Source: Micromonospora alfalfae (GTDB lineage Bacteria > Actinomycetota > Actinomycetes > Mycobacteriales > Micromonosporaceae). From it: a stretch of DNA of 64,000 bases. A program made the position numbers and the translations under genes. Positions 43,366-53,000 of this stretch are shown one piece after another; the first letter of the stretch is position 1; each line of letters opens with the position of its first letter. Under the pieces are notes generated by a model. It made no database searches, had not been told where the DNA came from, and saw nothing but the letters and a program-made list of their open reading frames with translations. Location of the stretch: positions 124,001 through 188,000 of the forward strand of contig NZ_JAKKFH010000019.1 of assembly GCF_022230925.1 (NCBI RefSeq). Direction: 5' to 3'.

Positions 43366-43764
43366 ATGTGGGCGGACGACGCTGCGCTGGACGCGGCGGA
43401 GCGCCGACTCGACGAGTGGGAGTCATCGCTCGCCGAGCGGGCGGAACACGCGAAAACGCTGTCGGCGACGATGCGCGAATTGACCGGCGCCGCCCACAAT
43501 GCCGATCGGACTGTCGACGTCACAGTCGACTCCGCCGGCCTACTGATCGACCTACGGCTCGACGAGCGCATCCGGCAACAACCCGCGGCGCACACCGCCC
43601 GACAGATCCTGGAGACCACCACTGCCGCGCGCGCCGACCTGCTCCGACAGGTCAGCGACGCGGCCACACAGTCATTGGGCGACGACCCGAGCACCCAGGC
43701 CATCGTCGACTCGTACCGCAGCCGGCTTCTCCCCGACCAGGGATCGAACGATGCCCGGCGGTGA
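43366..43764 (+). CDS. YbaB/EbfC-like protein of a type VII secretion locus
   Basis: The 132-aa protein has a long N-terminal helix (EERAEHAKTL region, residues 12-40) and the YbaB-type strand pair DRTVDVTVDSAGLLIDLRLDERIRQ, then another helix (AARADLLRQVSDAATQSL). Actinobacterial proteins of this kind are encoded next to EspC-like and WXG effectors, probably as chaperone-like or nucleoid-type partners. GGGGAGGG precedes the ATG. It overlaps the next gene by 14 bases. The 207-bp gap to divergent nhaA holds its promoter. Confidence 0.78.
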   Translation: MWADDAALDAAERRLDEWESSLAERAEHAKTLSATMRELTGAAHNADRTVDVTVDSAGLLIDLRLDERIRQQPAAHTARQILETTTAARADLLRQVSDAATQSLGDDPSTQAIVDSYRSRLLPDQGSNDARR

Positions 43765-44071
43765 CGGCATCCAGGTCGACCCGGACGACCTGGCCGCCCA
43801 CGCCGCACGCCTCGATCGCTGCGCCAGCAGCCTCGACACCGCCCAGCAGGCGGGCCAACACGTCCGATTGGGCACCGACGCCTACGGGCAGCTCTGCGCG
43901 ATGATGCCGGTGCTGCTCGACGGCCTGCAACGAACCCTTGTCGACAGCATCGGCGGCGCCGCCGCATCGGTGCGGGACACCGCCGGCAGGCTGCGGGTCG
44001 GCGCGGACCGGTACCGAGAGTCCGACGCCCACGCCAAGCACCTGCTCGACGGAGTGCGGCAGCGCCCGTGA
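43751..44071 (+). CDS. EspC-like small helical protein, type VII secretion associated
   Basis: The 106-aa protein starts with IQVDPDDLAAHAARLDRCASSLDTAQQAG, as in the EspC/ESX-1 secretion-associated family, and is predicted to be all-helical. A second half VRDTAGRLRVGADRYRESDAHAKHLL completes the helical hairpin. These proteins form partners for large WXG-type effectors and carry the YxxxD/E export signal: here YRESD fits it (Tyr, Asp spaced by three). It overlaps the effector gene by GTGA. Confidence 0.82.
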   Translation: MPGGDGIQVDPDDLAAHAARLDRCASSLDTAQQAGQHVRLGTDAYGQLCAMMPVLLDGLQRTLVDSIGGAAASVRDTAGRLRVGADRYRESDAHAKHLLDGVRQRP

Positions 44072-45261
44072 CGGCCAACCCGCTCGTCGCCGCCGCTGTG
44101 GACACCCCGCCCAGCGCCTGGGCGGGCGTGTGGATCTGCGAGGACATCGAACTCATCGCCCAGGGCGTCCGCAACGGCAGTTGGATCGACGGCAGCATCG
44201 GCGTCGTGAGCGCCAGCCTTGACGCTCTCGCGTTCGTCTCCGACCCGGTCGGCGCCCTGCTCCAGTACGGGATCGCCTGGCTCATCGAACACGTCAAGCC
44301 ACTCAGCGAGGCGCTGGACTGGCTCGCCGGCGACCCGGCGCAGATCACCGCGCACGCCCAAACCTGGCGCAACGTCGCCGGCTCGCTCCGCGACGACGCC
44401 GCCGAACTGGCACGCGCCGTCCGCACCGACGTCGCCCGCTGGGGCGGCAGTGCCGGACCCGCCTACCGGGCCTGGGCCAACGAACAGTGCCAAGCCATCA
44501 GCGGCCTCGCCCAGGGCGCCGACACCATGGCCACGATCACCGAAGGCGCCGCCGGCCTGGTGGCCGCCGTCCGGCTCCTGGTCCGCGACGCCATCGCCAC
44601 CTGCGTGTCCCGCATCATCGTGTACGCGGGCGAACTCCTCATCACCGGCGGGCTGGCCGCGCCGCTGGTGGTGGAGCAGGTGACGACCCTGGTGGCGTCG
44701 TGGGGGGCGCGGATCGCGCGGTTGCTGCGAGGGCTGCTGACCAGCCTGCGACGGCTGATTCCGGAGATGCGCCGGCTCGGTGACCTCATCGAGAAACTCA
44801 AGCAGGCGCTGGGCCGACTGCTGAAAGGTGGGCCGCCGCCGAGCCGGAACACGCCAGAGCCTGAGCCGCCTCGCGAGACTCCAGGCCATACGGTGACGGA
44901 GCAGCAACGAGTCCACGATCTCGGCATGGATCCGGCCACCGGGAGATTTCGTCCGGGCGAGGCAGAGACGGCGGTCCGGTTGGAGCAGGAAGTGGGCGTA
45001 CGGCTGCAGCGCGCTCCAGCGGACTCCTCTGCCGACTGGGTCGACGAGGCCGGGCGGACCTACGATGCGGTGGGCAACTTTCCGGCCCAGTTCTTTGACC
45101 GTCAGTGGCCACAACTGCAGTATCAGATTGAGCGACATTTAGACAAAGCAGACCTGGTGCCGGTGGACGTCGCGCAGTTCAACCCGGAACAGGTGGCCCG
45201 AATCGAGCAGTTCATTACGGACCGGAGCCTCGGTCCACGAGTATTCATCGTGGGGAAATAA
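44068..45261 (+). CDS. WXG-type polymorphic toxin with C-terminal toxin domain
   Basis: The 397-aa protein has a helical N-terminal region with a WXG-like turn (DVARWGGSAGPAYRAW near residue 130), a hydrophobic middle (about 185-225) and a Pro-rich hinge (about 252-273). The C-terminal part, about 275-397, is a separate domain: EAETAVRLEQEVGVRLQRAP, SADWVDEAGRTYDAVG, QYQIERHLDKADLVPVDV and LGPRVFIVGK. Acidic residues in the SADW and TYDAVG strands recall restriction-fold nuclease toxins such as CdiA C-terminal tRNases, but I could not assign it firmly. A small gene overlaps its stop and is the likely immunity gene. Confidence 0.75.
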   Translation: MTANPLVAAAVDTPPSAWAGVWICEDIELIAQGVRNGSWIDGSIGVVSASLDALAFVSDPVGALLQYGIAWLIEHVKPLSEALDWLAGDPAQITAHAQTWRNVAGSLRDDAAELARAVRTDVARWGGSAGPAYRAWANEQCQAISGLAQGADTMATITEGAAGLVAAVRLLVRDAIATCVSRIIVYAGELLITGGLAAPLVVEQVTTLVASWGARIARLLRGLLTSLRRLIPEMRRLGDLIEKLKQALGRLLKGGPPPSRNTPEPEPPRETPGHTVTEQQRVHDLGMDPATGRFRPGEAETAVRLEQEVGVRLQRAPADSSADWVDEAGRTYDAVGNFPAQFFDRQWPQLQYQIERHLDKADLVPVDVAQFNPEQVARIEQFITDRSLGPRVFIVGK

Positions 45262-45605
45262 TGGCAGGCCTCATCGTGCTGAAGCCCGGCGTCGACTGGA
45301 CCGCAACCGGAGGGCTGTTCGACTGGACACTGGAGTTCCTGATCTCCCGCCTCTCGGACCGGCAGACCGCCAACCACCTGCAGGAGATCGTCGACAACAA
45401 CCTCGGATCACTGTGGATCGACGGCTTGCCTGCCGCAGCGCAGCAGGAGATCATCAGGCACTGGCGAAACGGGCTGGTGGCGACTGGCCAGCAACAGCTG
45501 CCGGAGACCGAACACAAGATCGACGTCATTCGCCACCTTCAGGAACTGGTGGACGCAACCTACTCAGCCGGGTTTGCGGCTTCGAGTGACCTCGGTAGCG
45601 AATGA
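45261..45605 (+). CDS. Putative immunity protein
   Basis: The 114-aa acidic, helical protein has no recognised family. It starts at the ATG sharing one base with the toxin stop (TAATG), so it is translated with the toxin. Small size, position and coupling make it the likely cognate immunity protein. The helical stretches are LTFWTLEFLISRLS-like in residues 18-35 and ETEHKIDVIRHLQELVDA near 82-100. It could also be a component of unknown role. It is convergent with the small gene at 45674. Confidence 0.65.
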   Translation: MAGLIVLKPGVDWTATGGLFDWTLEFLISRLSDRQTANHLQEIVDNNLGSLWIDGLPAAAQQEIIRHWRNGLVATGQQQLPETEHKIDVIRHLQELVDATYSAGFAASSDLGSE

Positions 45606-45673
45606 CGTCACGCTGGTGGTGCGACCCGGTTATGGGAGCCGCCGTGAATCGGGCGTCCCTGGTGTTCTTTACG

Positions 45674-45925
45674 TCACCGGCGCAGGCGGCGCGAGCACTC
45701 ACCGTCGTGGCCGTCACGGAGCAGGCAACGCCGGCCGCCTGGCATGCGCAGGTCACAGAAGACCCGGTGCCGGACGAGCTGATGGTCCTCTTCGGAAACG
45801 GTGGTCTCCCCGGGGTCGGTCATCGGCAGCACCAGCATCCACCGGCCGATGACCCGGGCCAGGCGTTGCGCGGCAGGCAGGTCGGTGGCAACGACCGGCA
45901 GGTGGATGACGTACCGCTGGCTCAT
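45674..45925 (-). CDS. Small conserved-looking protein, unknown function
   Basis: The 83-aa protein overlaps the DivIVA-like gene by ATGA, which supports it as a real gene. The N-terminal half resembles a strand-helix unit (VIHLPVVATDLPAAQRLARVIGRW), the C-terminal end has a Cys pattern CDLRMPGGRRCLLRDGHDGEC that could bind metal. I recognise no family. The frame on the opposite strand (from 45602) is judged a shadow. Confidence 0.65.
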   Translation of the reverse strand: MSQRYVIHLPVVATDLPAAQRLARVIGRWMLVLPMTDPGETTVSEEDHQLVRHRVFCDLRMPGGRRCLLRDGHDGECSRRLRR

Positions 45926-46224
45926 CGGGCCTGGTCCCGCTCGTTGCGGGCGCGGGCCTGATCGGTCTGCCAGCGACGCAGGCCGGCCTTGATCCGGGCG
46001 GTCTCACGGCGGCTCTCGGCGAGGGCGGCGTAGACGGCGGCCATGTCGCCGGCGACGCGGTCGAGGAAGGCGTACACGTCGTCGGGGTTCAGACCGCGAC
46101 GTCCGAGCCTGGTCGGCGGGAAGCGGCGCTCGCGCACCTGCCATGGCAACAGACCGATGTACGCGCCGGAGCGGTAGGTCGCGCCACCGCTCGGCGGCTC
46201 CGGTCGCTGGGTTCTGGCGTTCAC
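45922..46224 (-). CDS. DivIVA-like domain protein
   Basis: The 100-aa protein contains the DivIVA/Wag31 N-terminal pattern FPPTRLGRRGLNPDDVYAFLDRVAGDMAAVY followed by a basic coiled segment (ARIKAGLRRWQTDQARARNERDQ). DivIVA domains bind curved membranes at poles or septa, but this is much shorter than Wag31 and may only share the fold. The GTG at 46224 has AGGCAGG upstream. Its partner gene starts by overlap. Confidence 0.75.
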   Translation of the reverse strand: MNARTQRPEPPSGGATYRSGAYIGLLPWQVRERRFPPTRLGRRGLNPDDVYAFLDRVAGDMAAVYAALAESRRETARIKAGLRRWQTDQARARNERDQAR

Positions 46225-46269
46225 GCTGCCTGCCTTCCGGATGCGGAGGGACAAGGGGTGTTCCGGGAG

Positions 46270-46306
46270 CACGGCGGCCGTTCGGGGGGACCGGACGGCC
46301 GCCGTG
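46270..46306. other. Perfect 12-bp inverted repeat in the divergent intergenic region
   Basis: CACGGCGGCCGT (46270-46281) and ACGGCCGCCGTG (46295-46306) form a hairpin or an extended operator between the DivIVA-like and XRE genes. Its purpose is unclear; it could attenuate the leftward transcript. Confidence 0.6.
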
Positions 46307-46374
46307 CTGTGACCAGCCTGCGACAGTCCGGAGCGGAAGCGCAACGTTCCACAACGCAATTTCGCTGTTGTGCA

Positions 46375-46403
46375 TTGACTTTCTTTTCAGAAACCCGTAG
46401 GAG
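46375..46403 (+). promoter_or_regulatory. Consensus-like sigma-70 promoter for the XRE gene
   Basis: TTGACT (46375-46380) is followed after 17 bases by TAGGAG (46398-46403). The transcript would start near 46410 and leave a leader of about 45 bases with GGGAG before the ATG at 46455. Confidence 0.65.
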
Positions 46404-46454
46404 TTGCAGGAGCAGGTCACGCGGTGTTGCGTGTTGGAACCAGGGAGTGTGCGG

Positions 46455-47342
46455 ATGCCCGAAGACATCGGATCGACAGTGCCGCGTCGGCAACTCGGCC
46501 GGCTGCTGCGGCAGTTCCGCGACGAGGCCGGGGTGACGCTCGACGCCGCCGCCGAAGCCCTCGAATACAGCCGGCAGAAGATCTGGCGCCTCGAATGCGG
46601 CCAGGGCTCGGTCCGGGTGCTCGACGTCAAGGCGATGTGCGAGCTGTACGGGGTGTCGCCCGAGATGACCGAGGCGATGCGCGGGCTGGCCGTGGAGACA
46701 AAGTCGAAGGGCTGGTGGCACGCGTACGGCGATGCGGTGCCGAACTGGTTCGAGCTGTACGTCGGGCTGGAATCGGCAGCCGCCCACCTTCGTGAGTACG
46801 GTGAAAACTTGATCCCCGGACTGCTCCAGACCCGTGCCTACGCACTCGGTCTTTTCCGACCGACGAGCCGGTTGAGCATCGAGGAGCGCGAGCGGGCGGT
46901 TGAGGTGCGGCTGCAGCGTCAGATCCTGCTCACTCGTCGGCTTCCACAGCCGCCACACCTGGATGCCGTTCTCTCGGAAGCGGTGCTACGCCGTGTCGTC
47001 GGCGGCTCGACCGTGATGAGTGAGCAGCTCGCCCACCTGCTCGAAGCTTCGGAGCTGCCCAACGTGTCGGTTCGTATCGTGCCGCTCGCGGCAGGGCCAC
47101 ATCCCGGTGCGGTCGCAGGATCCTTCGTGCTCTTGGACTTCCCGGCCACCAAGGGCGGGCGGGCCACACCGGAACCGTCGGTCGTCTACAGCGAGTCGCT
47201 GACCGGGGCGCTCTACCTCGACAAGCCCGACGAGCTTCGGGCCTATGAAGACGTCTGGAAGGGTCTGGATGCGCTCGCCCTCGGTCAGGCAGACTCAAGG
47301 GACATGATCAAACGAACCGTCGGAGAAATGCGGCATGACTGA
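46455..47342 (+). CDS. XRE-family regulator with DUF5753 domain
   Basis: The 295-aa regulator has an N-terminal HTH (QLGRLLRQFRDEAGVTLDAAAEALEYS, RQKIWRLECGQGS) and a C-terminal DUF5753 domain (FELYVGLESAAAHLREYGENLIPGLLQT; VVYSESLTGALYLDKPDE). These proteins are typical of actinomycetes and pair with DUF397 proteins, which they bind and by which they may be antagonised. The DUF397 gene overlaps the end by eight bases. The start at 46455 has GGGAG upstream. Confidence 0.93.
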   Translation: MPEDIGSTVPRRQLGRLLRQFRDEAGVTLDAAAEALEYSRQKIWRLECGQGSVRVLDVKAMCELYGVSPEMTEAMRGLAVETKSKGWWHAYGDAVPNWFELYVGLESAAAHLREYGENLIPGLLQTRAYALGLFRPTSRLSIEERERAVEVRLQRQILLTRRLPQPPHLDAVLSEAVLRRVVGGSTVMSEQLAHLLEASELPNVSVRIVPLAAGPHPGAVAGSFVLLDFPATKGGRATPEPSVVYSESLTGALYLDKPDELRAYEDVWKGLDALALGQADSRDMIKRTVGEMRHD

Positions 47343-47538
47343 CCTGACCAGCGCCGTCTGGCGCAAGAGCACCCGCAGCGGCGACAACGGCGGCAACTGT
47401 GTCGAGGTTGCCGACAATCTCCCCGGCTTCGTCGCCGTTCGCGACTCCAAGGACCCCGCTGGCCCGGCATTGTCCTATCCTTCTCGGTCATGGACATCGT
47501 TCCTCGCCGCGATCAAGCGCGAGGGCCTTGCGCGATGA
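47335..47538 (+). CDS. DUF397 protein
   Basis: The 67-aa protein has the DUF397 pattern: WRKSTRSGDNGGNCVEVAD followed by VAVRDSKDP and a closing SWTSFLAAIKRE. It is encoded with its usual XRE/DUF5753 partner and overlaps it by eight bases, a common coupled pair in actinomycetes. The family is thought to modulate the partner regulator. Confidence 0.93.
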   Translation: MTDLTSAVWRKSTRSGDNGGNCVEVADNLPGFVAVRDSKDPAGPALSYPSRSWTSFLAAIKREGLAR

Positions 47539-47603
47539 TCGCGCGACTGGGATGACAGCCATATAAAAGGCAGGACGCGCGCCGCTACAGCATTCGCGTC
47601 CTC

Positions 47604-48140
47604 CTAGGCGATACTAGGCATCGCCAGTTCTTCCAAGCGCTTGAGGACGGCTTGGGGTAACTCCTCCGCCTCCAGACGGTACGGACGCCATCGATCGTTG
47701 GTCTCTGGCTTCATCGAGGCTACAAACCGGTACCGGCCCCGGCTGTTGGGTGCGGTGAGTGTGGCCGCATAGATCTCGCTCGGCACGAGCCACGCTTTCA
47801 TCACCGCACCGCGGGCAACGTCGACCGCCACGAAGAGCAGATCAAGTGCCGGCCGAGGCGTGAAGGTCTGCGCACGGACGAACGCGACGAAGCCCTCGGA
47901 GCGCACTCGCTTGCTGTCCGACATCCGGGCCTTGACCTGTACCGCGAGCGTCGCCGTGGAGTTGCGACGGTGAAAGACGAGGTCGACCCCTTCGTCGTCG
48001 ACCAGCGCTGTGGACACGTTGAGCATCCCGCGGGTGGCCAGGATGCAAAACGCTGCCACGAGATGCTCAGCGGCCTTTCCCATCCGACTGGCATCCGCAG
48101 ACTTCGTGGTGTAGTCCTCGTCCTCTTCCTCTAGCGTCAC
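47604..48140 (-). CDS. PD-(D/E)xK-like protein at the end of the restriction operon
   Basis: The 178-aa protein has the segment GVDLVFHRRNSTATLAVQVKAR, a D-x(n)-Q-x-K pattern as in Mrr-like and DUF4365-like nuclease folds. Upstream helices AAEHLVAAFCILATRGMLNV fit that fold. It is the last gene of the minus-strand operon and overlaps the DUF6308 gene by four bases (ATGA). Function is unproven: an accessory nuclease or a DNA-binding element are possible. Confidence 0.65.
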   Translation of the reverse strand: MTLEEEDEDYTTKSADASRMGKAAEHLVAAFCILATRGMLNVSTALVDDEGVDLVFHRRNSTATLAVQVKARMSDSKRVRSEGFVAFVRAQTFTPRPALDLLFVAVDVARGAVMKAWLVPSEIYAATLTAPNSRGRYRFVASMKPETNDRWRPYRLEAEELPQAVLKRLEELAMPSIA

Positions 48141-48832
48141 AACTCCGCCGCCCTACTCGTTACCGTCATGCCAGGACAGTTCTTGCGCTGGTGTTGAGGC
48201 TGGTGGCGCATCCAGATCACGACGTCGAGTACTCGGATGTCAGAAACCAGAGTTGGGATACCGGCCTCGGCGCGAAGTCTCCGCAACCGATGGGTCAGGC
48301 TGAAGCCGTCGGCCCGGAGCTGGTCGTACAGCCAGAGCCAGAATCCACGGCGGCCGCGCAGGGCACAGGCCACAACATTGTCATAGACCGGGATGAGCCT
48401 CGGTCGCTTGCGGGCGAGGAGCTTCCCGGCGATGGTCTTGTTCACGCCATGACAGCCCACAAGGAGGTGCCACGCACGGTCTGCCGGTCCGCTGTCGTCG
48501 ATGTACCGCTTTGCCCTTTCATCGCTCAGGTCCACGGCGATCGGTATCTCGCGTAGCTCATCACTGATCTGCTGACCGAGCTCACCCTGCAGGAGTTCGA
48601 GCGCGACCATGGGAGGGACGCGCACGCTCAACATCTCGACAGCGATCAGGTCCTCGGCGGTCACCACGTCACGAAACATGCCTTTAGAGTCGCCGCCCAG
48701 CGCCTCAAACTTACTGCCGGTGAACAAGCAAAACTTCGGGCCGGTAGCGAAGTACCGCCGCAGATCGTCGAGCGATCGCTCGTCATCGAGCACAGCGATG
48801 ATGTCGGACAGTGCAAGCCAACCGGGTGGCAT
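48137..48832 (-). CDS. DUF6308 family protein
   Basis: The 231-aa protein shows DUF6308 landmarks: FTGSKFEALGGDS, VTAEDLIAVEMLSVRVPPMVALELL, and AGKLLARKRPRLIPVYDNVVACALRG followed by FWLWL. The function of the family is unknown. The basic KLLARKRPRLIPVYD stretch suggests contact with nucleic acid. It is preceded by the HSDR_N-RAMA gene with two bases between and is embedded in the restriction operon. Confidence 0.8.
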   Translation of the reverse strand: MPPGWLALSDIIAVLDDERSLDDLRRYFATGPKFCLFTGSKFEALGGDSKGMFRDVVTAEDLIAVEMLSVRVPPMVALELLQGELGQQISDELREIPIAVDLSDERAKRYIDDSGPADRAWHLLVGCHGVNKTIAGKLLARKRPRLIPVYDNVVACALRGRRGFWLWLYDQLRADGFSLTHRLRRLRAEAGIPTLVSDIRVLDVVIWMRHQPQHQRKNCPGMTVTSRAAEL

Positions 48833-48834
48833 TG

Positions 48835-49974
48835 CTACCTGCTCGAGGCGACGCGACGGCGGATTTCCTTGAGCTTGACCACGTCACCCGCCACCGCATC
48901 CTGTGCCTGCCAGAAGTCGAACCCGTCAGTCGCCTTGCGGGTATCGGCGATGTCCCGGCCATGAATCGCGATCTTCACCGCCTCCCCCGCGCGGGAGGGT
49001 GAGTTGTGAACGTCTTCCCGATAGCGAACCCGACCATCCGCCAACAGCTCCGCTGTGTGTTGCTCACCGAGGTAGCGGCCAAAGAGCGTAGTCCCCGGCC
49101 GCAGCCGCCCAGCCGCAAGAAGATCCACGAGCTTCAGCCTCCGCTCGTCCGGCGTCACCGGCGATCCTCGTTTCGAGCTTCTGGTCGGGGGTGACTGATA
49201 CGCCGGCGTCGGCCGGTCCGGCTCGGGCGCCAGCCTCTGCAGGGGAGGCGCGTACCCCTGCGGCGGAGAGGCTGACCCTTGGGCCTGCGCGGCTACAGCC
49301 ACCGACGTCGGAAAGTCGAAGGTGGCCCGCGCCCGGACAAGACTCTGGCGGATTTCCTCGCGGCTCAGCCTCGGCATTCGGCTGTCAAGCAGGTCAACCA
49401 GTCCGGGCGCGGGATCCGATCCGGCGAACAGATCCGTCAGTTTGGCGTGGACCTGCCGGTCAACGAAGTAGCTCTTCCACAGCTCCTCGATCCGGTTGTC
49501 CCCCATGTTTTCCTTGCTGAGCAGACACAACAACTCGAGCGCGGCATCGATGTCGTCCTCCAGCCGCACCGAACGGAAAAGCTTGTCCTCGATCGGCACT
49601 GGGGCGTGAGCGTTGTAGACCCGCCACTCTGCGCCATTGGTCAGGGCGACCCACTCCACGCCAGCCATCGTCGCGTAGCCGATGGTCTGATTGGCCCAGC
49701 GCGGATCGTCGAGGTTCTCCCCTAACCCTTTCGCCTCGATGAATAGCCGCGGGGTACGCAGCAGCAGTAGGGCGTAGTCGACCGGATTCTCGTGACCACT
49801 CCGCTTGTATTCACGGTGAACTTCGTCGGTGTCGAAGAGATCCCAGCCAAGTGCCCGGATCACCGGGTCGATTAGCGCGGCCTTGGTGTTCTGCTCGTTG
49901 AGCCGCTGACCGGGTCGGCGGTAGCGCCGTTGCCGTTCCACGCACTGCTCGACGACGGCACGCAGGTCACTCAT
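48835..49974 (-). CDS. HsdR N-terminal-like nuclease domain protein with RAMA domain
   Basis: The 379-aa protein has a type I restriction R-protein N-terminal domain (about residues 25-170) with the catalytic pattern VDYALLLL then FIEAKG: Asp67, Glu80 and Lys82. There is no helicase. A linker rich in Pro and Gln (about 220-265) leads to a C-terminal RAMA-like domain (VDLLAAGRLRPGTTLFGRYLG, ADGRVRYREDVHNSPSRAGEAV, FDFWQ), a module found in restriction and modified-DNA-sensing systems. It lies 114 bp downstream of hsdR in the same direction. The ATG at 49974 is preferred over a frame 11 codons longer. Confidence 0.82.
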   Translation of the reverse strand: MSDLRAVVEQCVERQRRYRRPGQRLNEQNTKAALIDPVIRALGWDLFDTDEVHREYKRSGHENPVDYALLLLRTPRLFIEAKGLGENLDDPRWANQTIGYATMAGVEWVALTNGAEWRVYNAHAPVPIEDKLFRSVRLEDDIDAALELLCLLSKENMGDNRIEELWKSYFVDRQVHAKLTDLFAGSDPAPGLVDLLDSRMPRLSREEIRQSLVRARATFDFPTSVAVAAQAQGSASPPQGYAPPLQRLAPEPDRPTPAYQSPPTRSSKRGSPVTPDERRLKLVDLLAAGRLRPGTTLFGRYLGEQHTAELLADGRVRYREDVHNSPSRAGEAVKIAIHGRDIADTRKATDGFDFWQAQDAVAGDVVKLKEIRRRVASSR

Positions 49975-50088
49975 CGGCGACCGCCTTGAAGGCGAGCCAG
50001 TCTTCACGGAACCACAAGGCCTTAACGGGCGTTGATCGAGGACGCGATGGCATGAAGGGTGCCCTCTCGATGGTGTTGGAGAGACCGG

Positions 50089-53000
50089 TCAGCTTAGCGC
50101 CTCGGGTGACCACTCCTCGGCGAAGGTTTCGGTCTGCAGCAGCACACGCCGGATGGCTTCCTCGGCGGCGTCCGGTGGGTAGCCGTGCACGGCGAGCAGA
50201 CGCTTGATGGTAGAGCGGAGCTTGGCGCGTACGTCGTCGCGGGAGGTCCAGTCGATGGTGATGGACCGGCGGACGGACTTGACCAGGTCGCGGGCGATGG
50301 CAGCGAGTTGCCCCTCTCCCATTACCACGACGGCCGACTCGTTCTCTGCCACCGCGTCGTAGAAGGCCAACTCGTCGTCGGTGAGCGCGGGGCTGAACTG
50401 CTGACCCCGCTCGGCCTCGGCGCTCACTTCCTTCGCCATCGCCACCAACTGCGCGATGATCTCCGCCGAGGTCAGGTTCTGGTTGGTGTAGCGACGCATC
50501 AGCTCGAGCAGCCGCGCGGAGAAGGCCTCCTGCCGCACGATGTTGTGCCGGGTCACCTTGCGCATCGTCATTTCGATGGCTCGCCGGAGCGCCTCGATCG
50601 CCAGGTTGGGCGTCTTGGATGCGCGCAGTTGCTCCAGGTACGCCTCGTCCAGGTGAGACAGGTCCGGGCGGTCGATGCCGGCGGCGGCGTAGATGTCGGT
50701 AACCCCACCGGCCTCGATGACGCCGGCGGTCAGTTGCCGCAGGTATAGCGCCACCTCCGCCGGGATGGGCAGCCCACGCGAGCGGCGGTCCTCCACGTCG
50801 AACTTGGCCATCCACACGCGTACAGCCTGGAAGAACGCGATGTCGTCACGGAGGTCGTTGATGTCGCCACTGCTGGAGCAGAGCGCGTAGAGCCGGTCGA
50901 GAGTGGCGGCGGCTCGCCGGAAGCGCTCGGCCAGGTTCGGCTCGCCCGGCTCTGGCTGATTCTCCGGTAGGCTCGGGTCACGCAGGTAGTCGATGGTGCC
51001 GAACCCGGCGTTCATGAAGGCGTTCTTGGCGCCTGAGCTCAACACACCCCGCCAGTCGTACCCGGCGAGGATCGTGCCGCAGAGGACGTCGTGCAGGTCC
51101 CGCAGCTTGGCGACGGCCTCGTCGGTGTCCCGCCCGACGGGCTTGGTGTCCTGGTCGCTCTTGGTGTATTCGGCGAGCGCCTCGTGCAGGCTTTGTGTGA
51201 TTGGGGCGTACCCGACCAGCAGGCCGTCCTCCTTGCCGCGGAAGGTCCGATTGACCCGGGCAAGCGCCTGCATCAGTGCCGCGCCGCGCATCGGCTTGTC
51301 GAGGTAGAGCGTGTGCAGCGACGGAGAATCGAAACCCGTGAGGAGCATCGACTGGACGATGATGAGTTCCAGCTCGTCGTCGGAATTCTTTGCCCGGGCC
51401 CGGATCACCTTGGTCTGGGACGGCCGACGGACATGCTTACGAATGTGCGGCTCGTCGTCCGGTCCACCGGTGTAGATGACCTTGATCTTGCCCAGATCGT
51501 CGGCGTCCGAGTGCCAACCGTCGGGCAACAGCGCGATCATCTCGTCGTAGACGCGAGCACAGATGTCGCGGGTGGCGCAGACAATCATCGCCTTGCCGGG
51601 CCCGCCGATGTACTTACGCATCTGCTCGGATCGCGTCTGCCAGTGCGCGACCAGGTCGGCGGCGAGGGCTTCCACCCGGTCAGGGGCGCCGTAGACGGCG
51701 TTCATCACCGCGACGGTGCGCTGGATGCGGGCCTTCTCGGCGTCGTCCAAACCGGCGGTCACGGTGTCGGCCCGTTCGTCGATGGTCTCCGGGTCGATGT
51801 CGGCGGGCAGGTCGACGGGGATGAGTCGGCTCTCGTGGTAGACGCGGACGGTGGCGCCGTCGTCCACGGCGCGGGTCAGGTCGTAGATGTCGATGTAGTC
51901 GCCGAACACTGCCTGGGTGTCGCGGTCCGCCTGCGAGATCGGCGTGCCGGTGAAGGCGATGAGCGTCGCGTGCGGCAGCGCGTCGCGCAGGTGACGTGCA
52001 TATCCGTCGAGGCTGTCGTAGTGGCTGCGGTGGGCCTCGTCGACGATGACGATGACGTTGCGCCGATCCGACAGCAGCGGGTGGTGGCGACCCGATTCGC
52101 GCTCATCCCGCGTACGCCCGAACTTCTGCAACGTGGTGAAGATGATGCCTCCGGTGCGGCGGTTCGTCAGCTCGGTGCGGAGGCCCTCCCGCGTGACGGC
52201 CTGCACCGGTCGCTCCGGCAGCAACTCGCTCGCGACAAACGCCTCCAGGAGCTGCTCGTCCAGGTCGGTACGGTCGGTGATGACGACAATGGTCGGGTTG
52301 CCAAGGCTCGGATGGGTGGCGACCTGGTGGGCGTAGAACTCCATCTCCATCGACTTGCCGGAGCCCTGGGTGTGCCAAACGACGCCGGCCTTGCCGTCGC
52401 TACGGGTCGCCTCGATGGTCTTGCGAACGGCCTTCTCCACCGCGAAGTACTGGTGGGGCTTGGCAATCCGCTTGATCGCGCCGCCTCCGCCGTCGGCGAA
52501 GGCGACGTAGCCGCGGAGCAGCTCCAGGAACCGGCGCGGCGTGAACAGGCCGTAGAGGGCCAGGTTCAGCGCGAGGTCGTCGTCGTGCTTTGGCGGCTGT
52601 GACACCGGCTCGCCGTTGTCATCAACGTTCCAGGGGGCGAAGTGCTCAAAGGGGGTAAAGGCGGTGCCGTAACGGGCGGTGATCCCGTCGGACACCAGGC
52701 AGACCACGTTCGCCCGGAAGGCCAACGGCAACTCCTCGACGTAGGTGCCGACCTGTCGGTGAGCACCCCGCAGATCGGCGTACGCGTCACTGGCCTTCTT
52801 CAGCTCGATTAGCCCGACCGGCAGCCCGTTGAGATAGCAGACGACGTCGAAGCGACGCTTGTGGTCGCCCTCGGTAACGGACACCTGGCTGACGGCCAGG
52901 TAGTCATTGGCCGCCTCGTCCCGAAAGTCGATGAGCCGCACGGTCGGGTTGTGCTCGGCGCCGTGCTGGTCGGTGTAGACCACGGACCGGAGGCCCTTGA

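Noticed and set aside
45602..45961. 119-aa plus-strand frame after the immunity gene
   Set aside because: It is opposite two small overlapping minus-strand genes that show coupling and better composition.
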